Below are positions 45,401 through 53,345 of a stretch of 64,000 nucleotides of DNA, piece after piece. The notes beneath the pieces were generated by a model. That model did no database searches. It saw only the letters and a list, made by a program, of their open reading frames with translations, and was not told the origin of the DNA. The DNA comes from Symsagittifera roscoffensis (taxonomy: Eukaryota; Xenacoelomorpha; Acoela; Convolutidae). The position numbers and the translations under genes are program-made. The stretch covers positions 96,341,705-96,405,704 of the forward strand of contig NC_087062.1 in assembly GCF_963678635.1 (NCBI RefSeq), written 5' to 3'. Numbering within the stretch: position 1 is the first letter of the stretch; each line of letters opens with the position of its first letter.

Positions 45401-48400
45401 CGAGCTGTTCTTGTATGCCGCCGTCTTGCATCGGGCCAAAACGATGGGCGCCGTCTCTCTCAAGTTTCCTTCCGAAACAGCATCCACTGAAGGACTACCC
45501 CATCCTTCCACTTCTCTCTTCCTCTTGCGAGTCTTCACATCTCTGCTCGAGGGTGTTGTGGCTATCATCATTGATTCGACCTCTCCATCCACTCTTTCCA
45601 ACTCTTGCCTCCCCCCTGCTCGAGCCTTAAGGATATTAGTACTCTTAATCATATTACTAGTCCCAACCTTATCCCTTTTTATATCATCAACCATTTTATC
45701 CACAGTTTTTTGTTTCAGAGTAGAGCTGTCCTCACATTTCTCTTTTCTAGTCTTCGATCGTGCGTTCCTCAGCTCCACTAGCTTGTTCAGCAGCTCTTTT
45801 CTTGCTTTCTCATCCAGGCCCGTTCCTATCAGGAGCGGTTCCCCGAATCTCACTACTGCGTCCCACAGTTCCTCCTTGAACTTGTCCAGCGTCGTCTCGC
45901 TGCCCACTTCTCGATTGAATTCCCCCAGGAATTCCTGCCAAGCGTCATCCTCGAGAGATCCCAAGAATATGTCCCTGTTCCCTTCGAACGTGTTCTTCTC
46001 CCTTTCCTCCGAGCTCAAGAGTAACATCCCCATATTGAAGGTCTCACCTGCCAATGGCAACTCTAGGTTCTTCCGCGGGGACGGGTTCAGAGGTGGTGTG
46101 GCAGTATCTGCCCAATTCTCTTCGCTCAAGTCTTTCAACAGCTCTTGAGTGGTGAGTTCCTCCCCTGATGGCCCTGGTTCAGGTGTATTCCCCACCTCCA
46201 TGTCTTCTCCAGCTTCACTGAGAGTTTCATCCATACTCTCTTCCTCTGATTCATTTCTTCTTCTCTCGAGAATTCTTTTGAATCGATCCTCAACGGGTCC
46301 ACTCCTCTTGTCTCCAGGCGTGTCTACAGACAGTGGTGACGGTGTCGTAGGATCCATCTTTTTATATTCCGTCAGGGCTACATGCAGTTGACCTGCTGCA
46401 TCTAGTTCTGTTCCCTCCTGTGTCACTTCTACTTGTTCCAAGCCATAGGGTGCCTTGTATTTTCTCGTGGCAAATTTCATTTCGTCCACCAATGCGACGT
46501 GTCCCTCCATCACGATCATCCTGCCATCATCCCATATGGGTAGCATATTCTCAAGTCCTTCCTTCTCAAGAGTCGTCAAGACTTTCCGCACCTCATATCC
46601 AGGGGGCTGCGAACCTCTACTCTTTTTCGCTTGCGTCGTCCACGAATTTACCTTCCTCTCGCTGGTGTGGAAGTAGACTGCCGCCGTGTAGCCGATGAAC
46701 AGGGGATCCCAGCCATCCGTGAAATGCCTCTGCGTTTCCTCCGTCATCATCTTCGCCATTATGGAGGGAACCACCAAGGGACTATTCATTCCCAAGGTCA
46801 TCCTCCTGACTGTCGGGAACTCAGGCATGGTGGCTGGTAGGATTTCTTTCTCCATTATGGCCTCCAGCTCCCTCTTGACTAGTGCAAAGCACTCCTTCCA
46901 GGCGGGGATTCTCAAGACTTCTCGTCCGTTGGCCGTCAATGGGTTTAGGTTCCAAAACTTTGGATACATTTCAATGGGGCCCTCTCGCTTGCCTCCCATT
47001 CTACATTGCATTTGTCCCCTGAAGTTGCACACCATCATCTCGGCATCTTTCACTTTTCCGAAGAGTACCGTGTTGCTCATACGCGCCCTGAGCACCTCCT
47101 GCTGACACCAATTCAGCGCTGTACCATCCAGTACGCTGATGAGACTCAAGTGCGTCACCGAGTGACGATACGTTATCACCAGGGGATCTGGAAACGCGTA
47201 CGTCACTGCTGGACCATAGATGCAGGTCACCACCTCCTCTAGACCCCGGATTATCCCCATTGGGTCCGACCTCATTGCCAGGCACAGGTCCGTCAACAGA
47301 GGCATCCCTCTGTTCGCCTTCTCCCATTCTTCTCTCGAGGTTGGGTTCTCATCTTCACCCGTCATGTATCGATTCTGCATCATGAGGTATTGCACCAGCA
47401 GTGTCTTCAACCCTGCGGCACACTTGTAGGAGCTGGTTTCAATGCTCGTGTGGACTCTCCCCATAGACAGAGGTTCTCCATATTCCATTAACCGATGAAA
47501 CGATACCAATTCCCCATGGGTCAAGAGTACCAGTGCCAGATACCCATCAACTCGAAGTGTCTCCACTCCTCGACTAAACATGTATGCTGGGCCCATGTTG
47601 AACAAGTATCTGGGGTAAACCAAATACAGGGCCAAGAGCAGGCTGATGGACATGCCCAGTATCTCCTGTACGAAGGCTCCGAAGATAGTCGCCGTGGTGC
47701 CGAACACTCCTGCCAAGAATTCTCTCTCCCAGCAAGGACTCAAGAACTTGAGAATCTCGTAATCTCTCCTAGTCTTCAATTCGCCGTTGGCGTGCTCTCT
47801 CCAAAATCCTCCAATCGTCACTTCATTGGCGGCCGAGACAAATCTAACCACCGTCATGTCTCTCGTTTCAGCTAGCTCCAGTTGCTTCTCTAGAAAACTC
47901 CAGATTTGTTTCACGAGGAGTGGTGCTTCCTCCCTCGTCTTATTCGTGACGTTCTCCAGCCTTGGTGTCAGGAATGGCCACCAGCCATTCTCTTGAGTCA
48001 AGCGATATTTCATCGATTCTAACTGTTTCTCCGTCTCGACCACATTTCTTCTCTCGTTGCTGGGACCTCTAGTCCTGCTGGTGGAATTTGCGACTTTCAC
48101 ATGCATACTCCGGAACCACAGGCTGGCCGTCAACTGGTTCATCGCCGGGTGGTCGTCCCCGATGACTGGGCTGAACTTGAGTTGTCTAGCAAAGTTCGAT
48201 ATCTCTAGCAAGAGTACCTCATCCAATACAATCAGGACGTCGGCCAGTCCGTAAAAGCCCCTCAGTGCATGAGATATGTCAGCCCATGCCGCCGGCAATT
48301 CTGATTTGTAAAGCCTCAAGTTCAATGGCTCCAGCTCTCGATTGGGGGCTGCCATCAGAATCCGCCATTCACTCCCTTCTGCTATCAGGATCAAGACCGC

Positions 48401-51289
48401 GTACACGAATTGTAGGGCGGGTGGCATATTTGCGTATCCTGGGGATGTGGTAAACACCACCTTCGTCTTGGACCCAAATCTCGAGGCTACGTTCTCTTGT
48501 ACCTCATTCATCGCCGCAAATAACGCCTGAATAGCCTCCCATATCTTCTTTGATGTCGGAATCTCCTTGCCCTTCAGTTGCTCAAGAAGTCCCATCGCGT
48601 GCAGGTGATCATTCATTCCTGCAAACATTAGCAGCTCAGGTTCACAGGGCATCTCCGACTTTATTGCCACCACTAGAGTCAACATCTGGTTCAATTCGGC
48701 TCCTGGCAAGGAGTATACCAGAGTCTCCGGCCAGAACAACTTGGGAGACGTTCCTTCGAAGTCCGATCCCGCCACAATGACTACTCTTGCAGCAGCTGGA
48801 TCTGCTCTATCATAAACTGCCAGAGTTTTGGCCAGTTGGGTGCCACCACAGGGCTTCCCGTACCTGGGATCTTCTGCCAACTTCGGACCTTCGTAAGCGG
48901 CATCAGGCAATTCCATTCCCCCCGGATTGAGTAGCTTGTCTACCACCTTCAACTGCGCCGGGGTTGCCAACCTGATCCTTGCGATGCCAGTTCGGTGCTT
49001 GGGAGGTTCTGTTATAAGTCCAGGACCCCCCAACAGTTTGAGAGGCCTGTAGTTAATGGGTCCCATGATCGTTTTTGTGGGAATTCCAGTCAGGTCTGTG
49101 GTCTCCATTAACTTTGCTCTCGAGAAGTGCGCTTCGTGAGCTTTCAACCAGTCTATGCAATGATGTCTATTCAAATCCTCGTGCGACACTCGTTCGATCC
49201 CCAGGGTTTCCGCCAACTCTCGTCTGCATTCCAAACTCTCTAGATCCAGTTCCTTCACCTTCTCAGGATATCTCAAGCGGGCAGTCTCCATAGACTTCTT
49301 TTCTCTCCTGCCATCTGCCACCACCACAGAGGACATCGCCGAGCCCGGAGGTGTTGATGACTCTACCTCCTCCGACTCCATTGGCGTGGCACTCTGCAAT
49401 CGGGTCTGATTGCTCCTTGAACTGTCTCTAGTATCAACTCTCGCTCCCAAGCGACCAGCCAAGGCCCTCGAGGCAAGGAATGGTGGGTTGGGAGGTGGTC
49501 CTAAAGTGAATTGGGCTGTCTCCAGCAGGTCCGCCTCTAGCGTGTTAATGTGTTCCTGGAAGACGTCGTTCAGCCACTCCGCTCCCCTTGGCCTATCGAA
49601 ATGGATTCCATCTTTTGAGGTGTCTTCAGGGAATCCCTTTTTCTCCATACGTTCTGCTATGTCCAACAGCCTGAGAGGAAGCACACTCTTCCGGTGTATG
49701 TCTCGGATCATCTTGTTCAGGCTCCGCACCTTCTGGTTCATCTCTAGGGCGTGCTGATCAAACATCATGTTGTAGGGGACCGTGCATACCGTCAGCAGGA
49801 TGGGGTCCATCTGGATCCTCAGTTCCTCAAGAAGGCAGCTCATCTTGTCGCACAGCCTCGCTACTTTCCTCGCTTCTCCCCTTGACACGTCGTTGGTCCC
49901 AACCATCAGGGTCACTGTGTAAACTTTGGTCATCCCTAGCATGTCCAGGGTTGCCAACATCTGTGGCGTGGCCGCTCCAGCGAAACTCAAGACTCCTGTC
50001 TGCCAATGGGACCGTATCTGGGTCAACACCCGCACCAGGCTATCCCCTATAATTAGGTGAACTGCACCCTCTGGCACACGAGGTGGCGCTAGATACTCCA
50101 CCCAGGCTGCGTCATGGAAGCAGTCCCTCCTGGCTCCCTGTTCCGCACTCCAGTCCAGCCGATTGTGCCTGTGGTAGTTCCCTTCTGTATTCTTCTTATA
50201 GCTTGCGATCACGACATTCCTGACCGGCTGTTCCCTCCAAGTAGGGGGAAGCTCTGGCCTCGTCGATCTTTCACGACTCTGCTGCTGCAATTTCTCGCCT
50301 AGCTCCTTCAGGCGCGATGAGGCGCCACTCACCTGACTGCCACTCGAGGTCGAGGTTGGGGTATATCCTGGTAACACCACATCCATCAGAGGACGTACAG
50401 GTTGTGTCTCTAGGTTGCGCAAGGAAGGCGTCACGTCATTCGGTATCCAGACCTCTAACCCTTCGCTCATATGTTCTCTGGCCTCGCGGTCAAGGTTGAA
50501 CCGTCCTCTAGCCCTGGGAGCTTCATCCACCTCCATGCGCGACTCTGGCCTCGAGCTGGTCACCACTCGTTCGTTTGACCTGGCTCCCTTCTGTGCGTCA
50601 AGCTCGCGTTGTCGCTGTTCTATCCTTTCCAACTCCGACTTCAGTTGATCACGATTTGCGACGTTCTCCCGCACCCTCAGCTCCTGCTGATGTTCAGCCC
50701 TTAGCATCTCAAGTAATTTCGACGTCTGATCTCGCTCGTCGACTGCCTGGTCTCTCTCCAGCTGAAGCTTCTCCCTGTCCAGCTTCGCCTGATCCCGATC
50801 GAGGTTCGCTTTATTCCTTTCCTTCAGCGCCTTCTCGAGCTCTTTCTTTAGAACCCCCAGATCCGGATATGCCTCTGTCGTCTGTTGCGCTCGCGACATC
50901 GACGGCACCTTACTCGAGCTCTGGCCTGTGGATCTTGCTGTTGGTCTCGTCGGTAGCGGAAATTCTCCTGCGCCGTGTTCGGTGTTGTTACTCAGGCCAG
51001 GATTTCTTGCCAAGTCAAAGCCCCTTACTCCTCCATCCGCATTCCAAGATAACCATCTGGTCTGTTCTCGATTTGATATGCCCTCGGTGGTGTAGCCGAC
51101 CATCAAGACAGCCTCCGTCGCAGACTCCCTGCACTCACCCTGGTCCTCCAACTGGAGGATCGCATTCAGCATCACCGCCATTCTCTCGTCTATCTGGGTG
51201 TAGTCCAGGTCTCTCAAGCGTCTGTACAGCTCGTCAAGAGTGGGCTTCTTCAGAGCCGCGGGCACGGAGTTCCAGAATCGGTCTGCCAT
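42425..51289 (-). CDS. Giant ORF (2,954 aa) in env position with SGNH hydrolase domain
   Basis: The start is the first ATG (AAAATGG, good context). An upstream in-frame extension has no ATG. Residues ~1-90 are helical and ~146-235 are a charged coiled coil (KLDREKLQLERDQAVDERDQ). Residues ~405-590 form an SGNH/GDSL hydrolase: IIGDSL with Ser417, a block II Gly (SFAGAAT), GTND with Asn466, and DGIHFD with Asp560 and His563. That is the full set for serine-esterase chemistry. Residues ~830-1060 repeat the same order in weaker form (AGSDF, LPGAE, FAGMND, GDDH), probably inactive. A hydrophobic stretch (~1,215-1,260) may be membrane-associated. ~1,500-1,950 is acidic and disordered. A Cys cluster (four Cys in 18 residues) lies near 2,430-2,447. 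I recognise nothing else. No signal peptide or clear C-terminal anchor is present, so a conventional envelope is unlikely despite the position. SGNH esterases occur in CR1/L2-type LINE ORF1 proteins and in viral receptor-destroying enzymes; a role here is inference. Confidence 0.85.
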   Translation of the reverse strand: MADRFWNSVPAALKKPTLDELYRRLRDLDYTQIDERMAVMLNAILQLEDQGECRESATEAVLMVGYTTEGISNREQTRWLSWNADGGVRGFDLARNPGLSNNTEHGAGEFPLPTRPTARSTGQSSSKVPSMSRAQQTTEAYPDLGVLKKELEKALKERNKANLDRDQAKLDREKLQLERDQAVDERDQTSKLLEMLRAEHQQELRVRENVANRDQLKSELERIEQRQRELDAQKGARSNERVVTSSRPESRMEVDEAPRARGRFNLDREAREHMSEGLEVWIPNDVTPSLRNLETQPVRPLMDVVLPGYTPTSTSSGSQVSGASSRLKELGEKLQQQSRERSTRPELPPTWREQPVRNVVIASYKKNTEGNYHRHNRLDWSAEQGARRDCFHDAAWVEYLAPPRVPEGAVHLIIGDSLVRVLTQIRSHWQTGVLSFAGAATPQMLATLDMLGMTKVYTVTLMVGTNDVSRGEARKVARLCDKMSCLLEELRIQMDPILLTVCTVPYNMMFDQHALEMNQKVRSLNKMIRDIHRKSVLPLRLLDIAERMEKKGFPEDTSKDGIHFDRPRGAEWLNDVFQEHINTLEADLLETAQFTLGPPPNPPFLASRALAGRLGARVDTRDSSRSNQTRLQSATPMESEEVESSTPPGSAMSSVVVADGRREKKSMETARLRYPEKVKELDLESLECRRELAETLGIERVSHEDLNRHHCIDWLKAHEAHFSRAKLMETTDLTGIPTKTIMGPINYRPLKLLGGPGLITEPPKHRTGIARIRLATPAQLKVVDKLLNPGGMELPDAAYEGPKLAEDPRYGKPCGGTQLAKTLAVYDRADPAAARVVIVAGSDFEGTSPKLFWPETLVYSLPGAELNQMLTLVVAIKSEMPCEPELLMFAGMNDHLHAMGLLEQLKGKEIPTSKKIWEAIQALFAAMNEVQENVASRFGSKTKVVFTTSPGYANMPPALQFVYAVLILIAEGSEWRILMAAPNRELEPLNLRLYKSELPAAWADISHALRGFYGLADVLIVLDEVLLLEISNFARQLKFSPVIGDDHPAMNQLTASLWFRSMHVKVANSTSRTRGPSNERRNVVETEKQLESMKYRLTQENGWWPFLTPRLENVTNKTREEAPLLVKQIWSFLEKQLELAETRDMTVVRFVSAANEVTIGGFWREHANGELKTRRDYEILKFLSPCWEREFLAGVFGTTATIFGAFVQEILGMSISLLLALYLVYPRYLFNMGPAYMFSRGVETLRVDGYLALVLLTHGELVSFHRLMEYGEPLSMGRVHTSIETSSYKCAAGLKTLLVQYLMMQNRYMTGEDENPTSREEWEKANRGMPLLTDLCLAMRSDPMGIIRGLEEVVTCIYGPAVTYAFPDPLVITYRHSVTHLSLISVLDGTALNWCQQEVLRARMSNTVLFGKVKDAEMMVCNFRGQMQCRMGGKREGPIEMYPKFWNLNPLTANGREVLRIPAWKECFALVKRELEAIMEKEILPATMPEFPTVRRMTLGMNSPLVVPSIMAKMMTEETQRHFTDGWDPLFIGYTAAVYFHTSERKVNSWTTQAKKSRGSQPPGYEVRKVLTTLEKEGLENMLPIWDDGRMIVMEGHVALVDEMKFATRKYKAPYGLEQVEVTQEGTELDAAGQLHVALTEYKKMDPTTPSPLSVDTPGDKRSGPVEDRFKRILERRRNESEEESMDETLSEAGEDMEVGNTPEPGPSGEELTTQELLKDLSEENWADTATPPLNPSPRKNLELPLAGETFNMGMLLLSSEEREKNTFEGNRDIFLGSLEDDAWQEFLGEFNREVGSETTLDKFKEELWDAVVRFGEPLLIGTGLDEKARKELLNKLVELRNARSKTRKEKCEDSSTLKQKTVDKMVDDIKRDKVGTSNMIKSTNILKARAGGRQELERVDGEVESMMIATTPSSRDVKTRKRKREVEGWGSPSVDAVSEGNLRETAPIVLARCKTAAYKNSSELRKPLEVEKEIEVSTSSMSEEDFKPQKVNVKRGSTNGQVGEVEIGKEWISKAHQDMGKQVTSDPLERNKTRNTSRTWWVALETLKEMEDCLKKLDSGIARRRRNWATQQKAEVNKIEMASHLKRSWQSLLKDHFEEAMRTSSSAPPLMANPFVRTAGQLMFTWSLVGIELETLTSYDRLKLGSKKLEVYQALMQHVARDNSGLSLARRKDATCFLRWIMSMMSDSTILACHQRASGSKTMEKRVSTIILNVYQSTGIEKEDGSRLSLENHRKLDEVRRFSNKKFEEEHDVHRNLASSEQYSRLSEKGEYQHVSGVMGMAYNPFLDSEAGGAHRNHEVVELLKFWTERIMEIDAVEKEGPSLGLILEKTPEVISIPRSNKRVEVNMGGGNGLLTTNLGVIWKLLRPSWCPHPHASLIEETTERVRLAPTEDEDLAKLSVLHKLITPQMQEPSERTSDPGSVKKLEPGSCLDSTCGNGEHICDGRSCVRILSFQKEDLVTWFEDITEREKSEVQIIAECYARTTVNIATALGFFSRMCGLQALERLESEHHLVTALSVESWPGVLQVTQKHIRSWKVGLEAEMGFPMSEAYGLPLNAKSLIGSMMANLCGSHYPLHMAMVEVSSQRILVDKAFSVPKCVRLARMSHHSHKLLRKIKGTVPKELRDDLSEIWGEDLLKLERENTSDHERQNVIGKPVGSTPNLEDNDTMHEKMMELEPLLEASGERNLRSIEISHGECPCHCLAQTVWYPDHKNLCLVWDVEEIRSIGLPDHRQKVTLLVVSTMLALRWIEENITKYREATTPTAESIYAIDYSRRLELFETACKVFAIPTEVRHVWSRLRYFPWFRATVTSWLYMTTKDHMRKHQKEYRQFQAEIGPEAFKRPLLTHRNAITTGWKRVGKMSRDNTKARESILEEDLAKNVSLSLHNSFCLNREARVKALPNQAKRLQEQREWMRSYEQLKAWEEIVISSDDAVPPRRRVRDEWANRMDLAS

Positions 51290-51812
51290 TTTTGCAACTT
51301 CGGGATGTATATAGGTAGATGTTAACCAGCTCAAGAATTACCTTACCAACTCAAGAATTACCTTACCAACTCAAGTATTACCCAATTCAAGAATTCTCTA
51401 GAAATGTTCTCTTGCAAGTACTTGCTGTAGATTCGGATTATCGCGTGTTCAATCAAGATTCTCTCTTTCTGTTTCTCGCTTGAGTGTAGTTGGATTTTCA
51501 ACTTTGTTTTTCAAACTCGATCTGAAAACAGAAAGCTCATTAAAACTTAGCATGTCACGTTCCTAACCTAGAGACCCCCCTTCTACCCATATGGTTAAAA
51601 TCTTATCATTCTCATATCACTTAAAGCAATTCGATTGGATTTTCCCTTAAGAACATGCAGATTCATTTTATGTTTTAGCACCATCAATTCTTTCTTTTAA
51701 AATTCAATTGTCATGCCAATCACATCTTAAGATCCCTTTACCTGCGCCGCACCCCAGCACCTAACTCAAGACTCCTCCTTCACACCCGACCTGATACCTC
51801 CATGTACCCGAC
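51290..51812 (-). other. Intercistronic region before the giant ORF
   Basis: This is 523 bp between the stop of the integrase/macro ORF and the giant ORF's ATG. It has no coding similarity. It includes ~2.5 copies of a ~21-bp unit at 51,325-51,390 (sense TTGAGTTGGTAAGGTAATTC), a C-rich stretch near 51,570 and several pyrimidine runs. A downstream ORF this far from gag-pol would need a spliced or separate mRNA. AG dinucleotides after pyrimidine runs exist, but I cannot pick the acceptor. Confidence 0.5.
51325..51390 (-). repeat. Tandem ~21-bp repeat containing CTTGAG and GGTAAG
   Basis: On the plus strand the unit ACTCAAGAATTACCTTACCA is present about two and a half times, ending in a variant with ACTCAAGTATTACCCA. 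In element sense each unit offers CTTGAG and a splice-donor-like GGTAAGG. It ends 36 bp before the ATG of the giant ORF. Confidence 0.75.
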
Positions 51813-53345
51813 TCAGGCGATGCTCAAGTAGTACTTCTTGTGAAGATGCACCATTATCTCTGTTTCTGCAAAGACCACATGTAGGATAGCGTACAATTCC
51901 CTCGAGCTCAGTTTGCCCCTGTTTGGGTCGTACACCGGCATCGAGACCTCCACTATTCCTCTTTCAATCATGAAGTCACGTAGTCTTGTCAGTGCCAATA
52001 TCACGTGTTCGGGATCAATTGTGTTTCTGTCGTTGACTCTCGTTACTAGGAAGCAGAGGTATTTGCCCGGGACTTGTGCCACTGACGGTGGAAGCGCTGC
52101 TATGCCTCCCAGTCCTGGCCTCTGTCTGAACAGAAACTCTACGTTCTGGTACTCTCTTTTGAAGTCAGCCTCCAATCTTGATTTGAAACTCATGTCCGCC
52201 GTGATGCAGATCGCGCTGGTCCTGTTTGACAGGATGAAGTCGCTATCCGTTATCATGATGTTCTCTGAGTATTCATTGGGTATTTCGAATTTCGTTTTGA
52301 AATTCCTTCCTATGGTAGGCTCTGGTTCTTCTTCCTCCAGTTCCAATCCGCTTGTTTCCCTCACTTCCTTGAGCTTCTTTATCATCAAATTTTCGGTGTG
52401 GGTAAGTCCTACCCCCACTCCCCGGACAAAAATATTTATCGACGTCCCCGTCGATGTAGTCGGGTCTGAATTGTCCTTGGGGATGTCCAGTGGCCTGTCT
52501 GTTGCTGTCCATCCGAAAAGAGGGTCCTCTGTCTTCATGTAATTTGCTGCTGATACATCGATTTGCTGAATGCTTTGTCCTTCGCGGCTCTCGTCTTTGA
52601 CATCACGCATCCACTCTAGAATCCTCAAGTTCGTGTTCTCCCTCCTTTCTATTTCACTCTGCTCGAGATCCGTCTCCAATTCTGGCGTCGAGTAATCATC
52701 CTGCGGATAATGTCCACCATCGTCAATGACCTGCCATTCCTCTTCGGCTTCCAGTTCGCCTGCGCTTAGTAGTTCATCGCCCAACTTGTCTGGCTGTATC
52801 TTGTCGATCAAGAAGTCATCCCCATACCTATTGTACCTCATACCTGTTCGTTTACGATTGCCAGTCCTGGTTTCCGGTGGTGTTGGTCGATCCGGCTCCA
52901 TCCACTTCGGTACCTCGTTTTGCTCTGGGTCGTTCCAGTCTTCTTCTACAAATGAACCTGCATCCGACTCCACTTCTATCTTTTCGTTGTCGTCCAAACT
53001 CAAGTTCTCATTACCATCATTTTTCTCTCTAGTGCCTTTCTCATTCACCTCGCACGCTGGTTCCACCACCAGGTACTCAAGACCTTCCATGTCTTTTGGT
53101 AGGCACCAGTCCTCCGGGGACGGGACATGAGGCTTCAGATTTTCGTAATGTGCTGCTCGCCCTGTACTCAAGCGATAGAACCGTCCTTGTTGATGTACTT
53201 CCGTAATCATGAACGGTCCTCTCCATTTCTTGAGTAGTTTCTTTGTTCCCTTGGGCGGTATGACATTTTGGAAGACCCACACGTATTGGCCCACTTCGTA
53301 TGGCTTTGCTCTTAGTATCTTTTCGTCATATTTCTTGCTTTTGCC
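51813..53345 (-). CDS. Integrase C-terminus (GPY/F module) fused to macro-like domain, +1 frame of pol
   Basis: The frame opens just after a TGA at 53,346-53,348 and has no ATG at its beginning. It must be entered from pol by a +1 shift, or is separated by a mutation. It begins with a YDEKILRAKPYEVG segment and then KKWRGPF...HYENLKPH, the GPY/F module that ends many Gypsy integrases (~53,230-53,115). Then comes a long acidic, probably disordered tail (EVESDAGSFVEEDWND). The last ~150 residues (52,265-51,816) resemble a macro domain of the TARG1/OARD1 kind. A DSDFILSNRTSAICITADM segment corresponds to the first loop, KYLCFLVTR to the central strand, a helix follows, then IVEVSMP and AETEIMVHLH to the last strands. 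The usual glycine-rich loop after SMP is replaced by VYDPNRGKLSS, so ADP-ribose hydrolysis is doubtful. Binding or a repurposed role remains possible. Confidence 0.75.
   Translation of the reverse strand, partial: GKSKKYDEKILRAKPYEVGQYVWVFQNVIPPKGTKKLLKKWRGPFMITEVHQQGRFYRLSTGRAAHYENLKPHVPSPEDWCLPKDMEGLEYLVVEPACEVNEKGTREKNDGNENLSLDDNEKIEVESDAGSFVEEDWNDPEQNEVPKWMEPDRPTPPETRTGNRKRTGMRYNRYGDDFLIDKIQPDKLGDELLSAGELEAEEEWQVIDDGGHYPQDDYSTPELETDLEQSEIERRENTNLRILEWMRDVKDESREGQSIQQIDVSAANYMKTEDPLFGWTATDRPLDIPKDNSDPTTSTGTSINIFVRGVGVGLTHTENLMIKKLKEVRETSGLELEEEEPEPTIGRNFKTKFEIPNEYSENIMITDSDFILSNRTSAICITADMSFKSRLEADFKREYQNVEFLFRQRPGLGGIAALPPSVAQVPGKYLCFLVTRVNDRNTIDPEHVILALTRLRDFMIERGIVEVSMPVYDPNRGKLSSRELYAILHVVFAETEIMVHLHKKYYLSIA
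51816..52265 (-). other. Macro-like domain at the C-terminus of the integrase-extension ORF
   Basis: This marks the domain within the preceding CDS (the protein runs from 52,265 down to 51,816). Strand/helix order and the residues shared with TARG1-like macrodomains (T/D-S start, ITADM, FLVTR, VSMP, TEIMV) are visible. The catalytic-loop glycines and the Asp after them are not. It is recognition by eye and no profile was run. Confidence 0.6.

Noticed and set aside
45327-46148. 273-codon plus-strand frame
   Set aside because: It is antisense to the 2,954-aa ORF and Ser/Leu/Pro-rich as expected from reading Glu/Lys/Arg codons backwards. The same applies to plus-strand frames at 43,962-44,441, 46,695-47,105, 49,410-49,757 and 50,575-51,318.
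42425-51289. Calling the giant ORF an envelope protein
   Set aside because: It is in env position but lacks a signal peptide, furin-like site, fusion peptide and C-terminal membrane anchor. Recognisable parts are coiled coil and SGNH domains.
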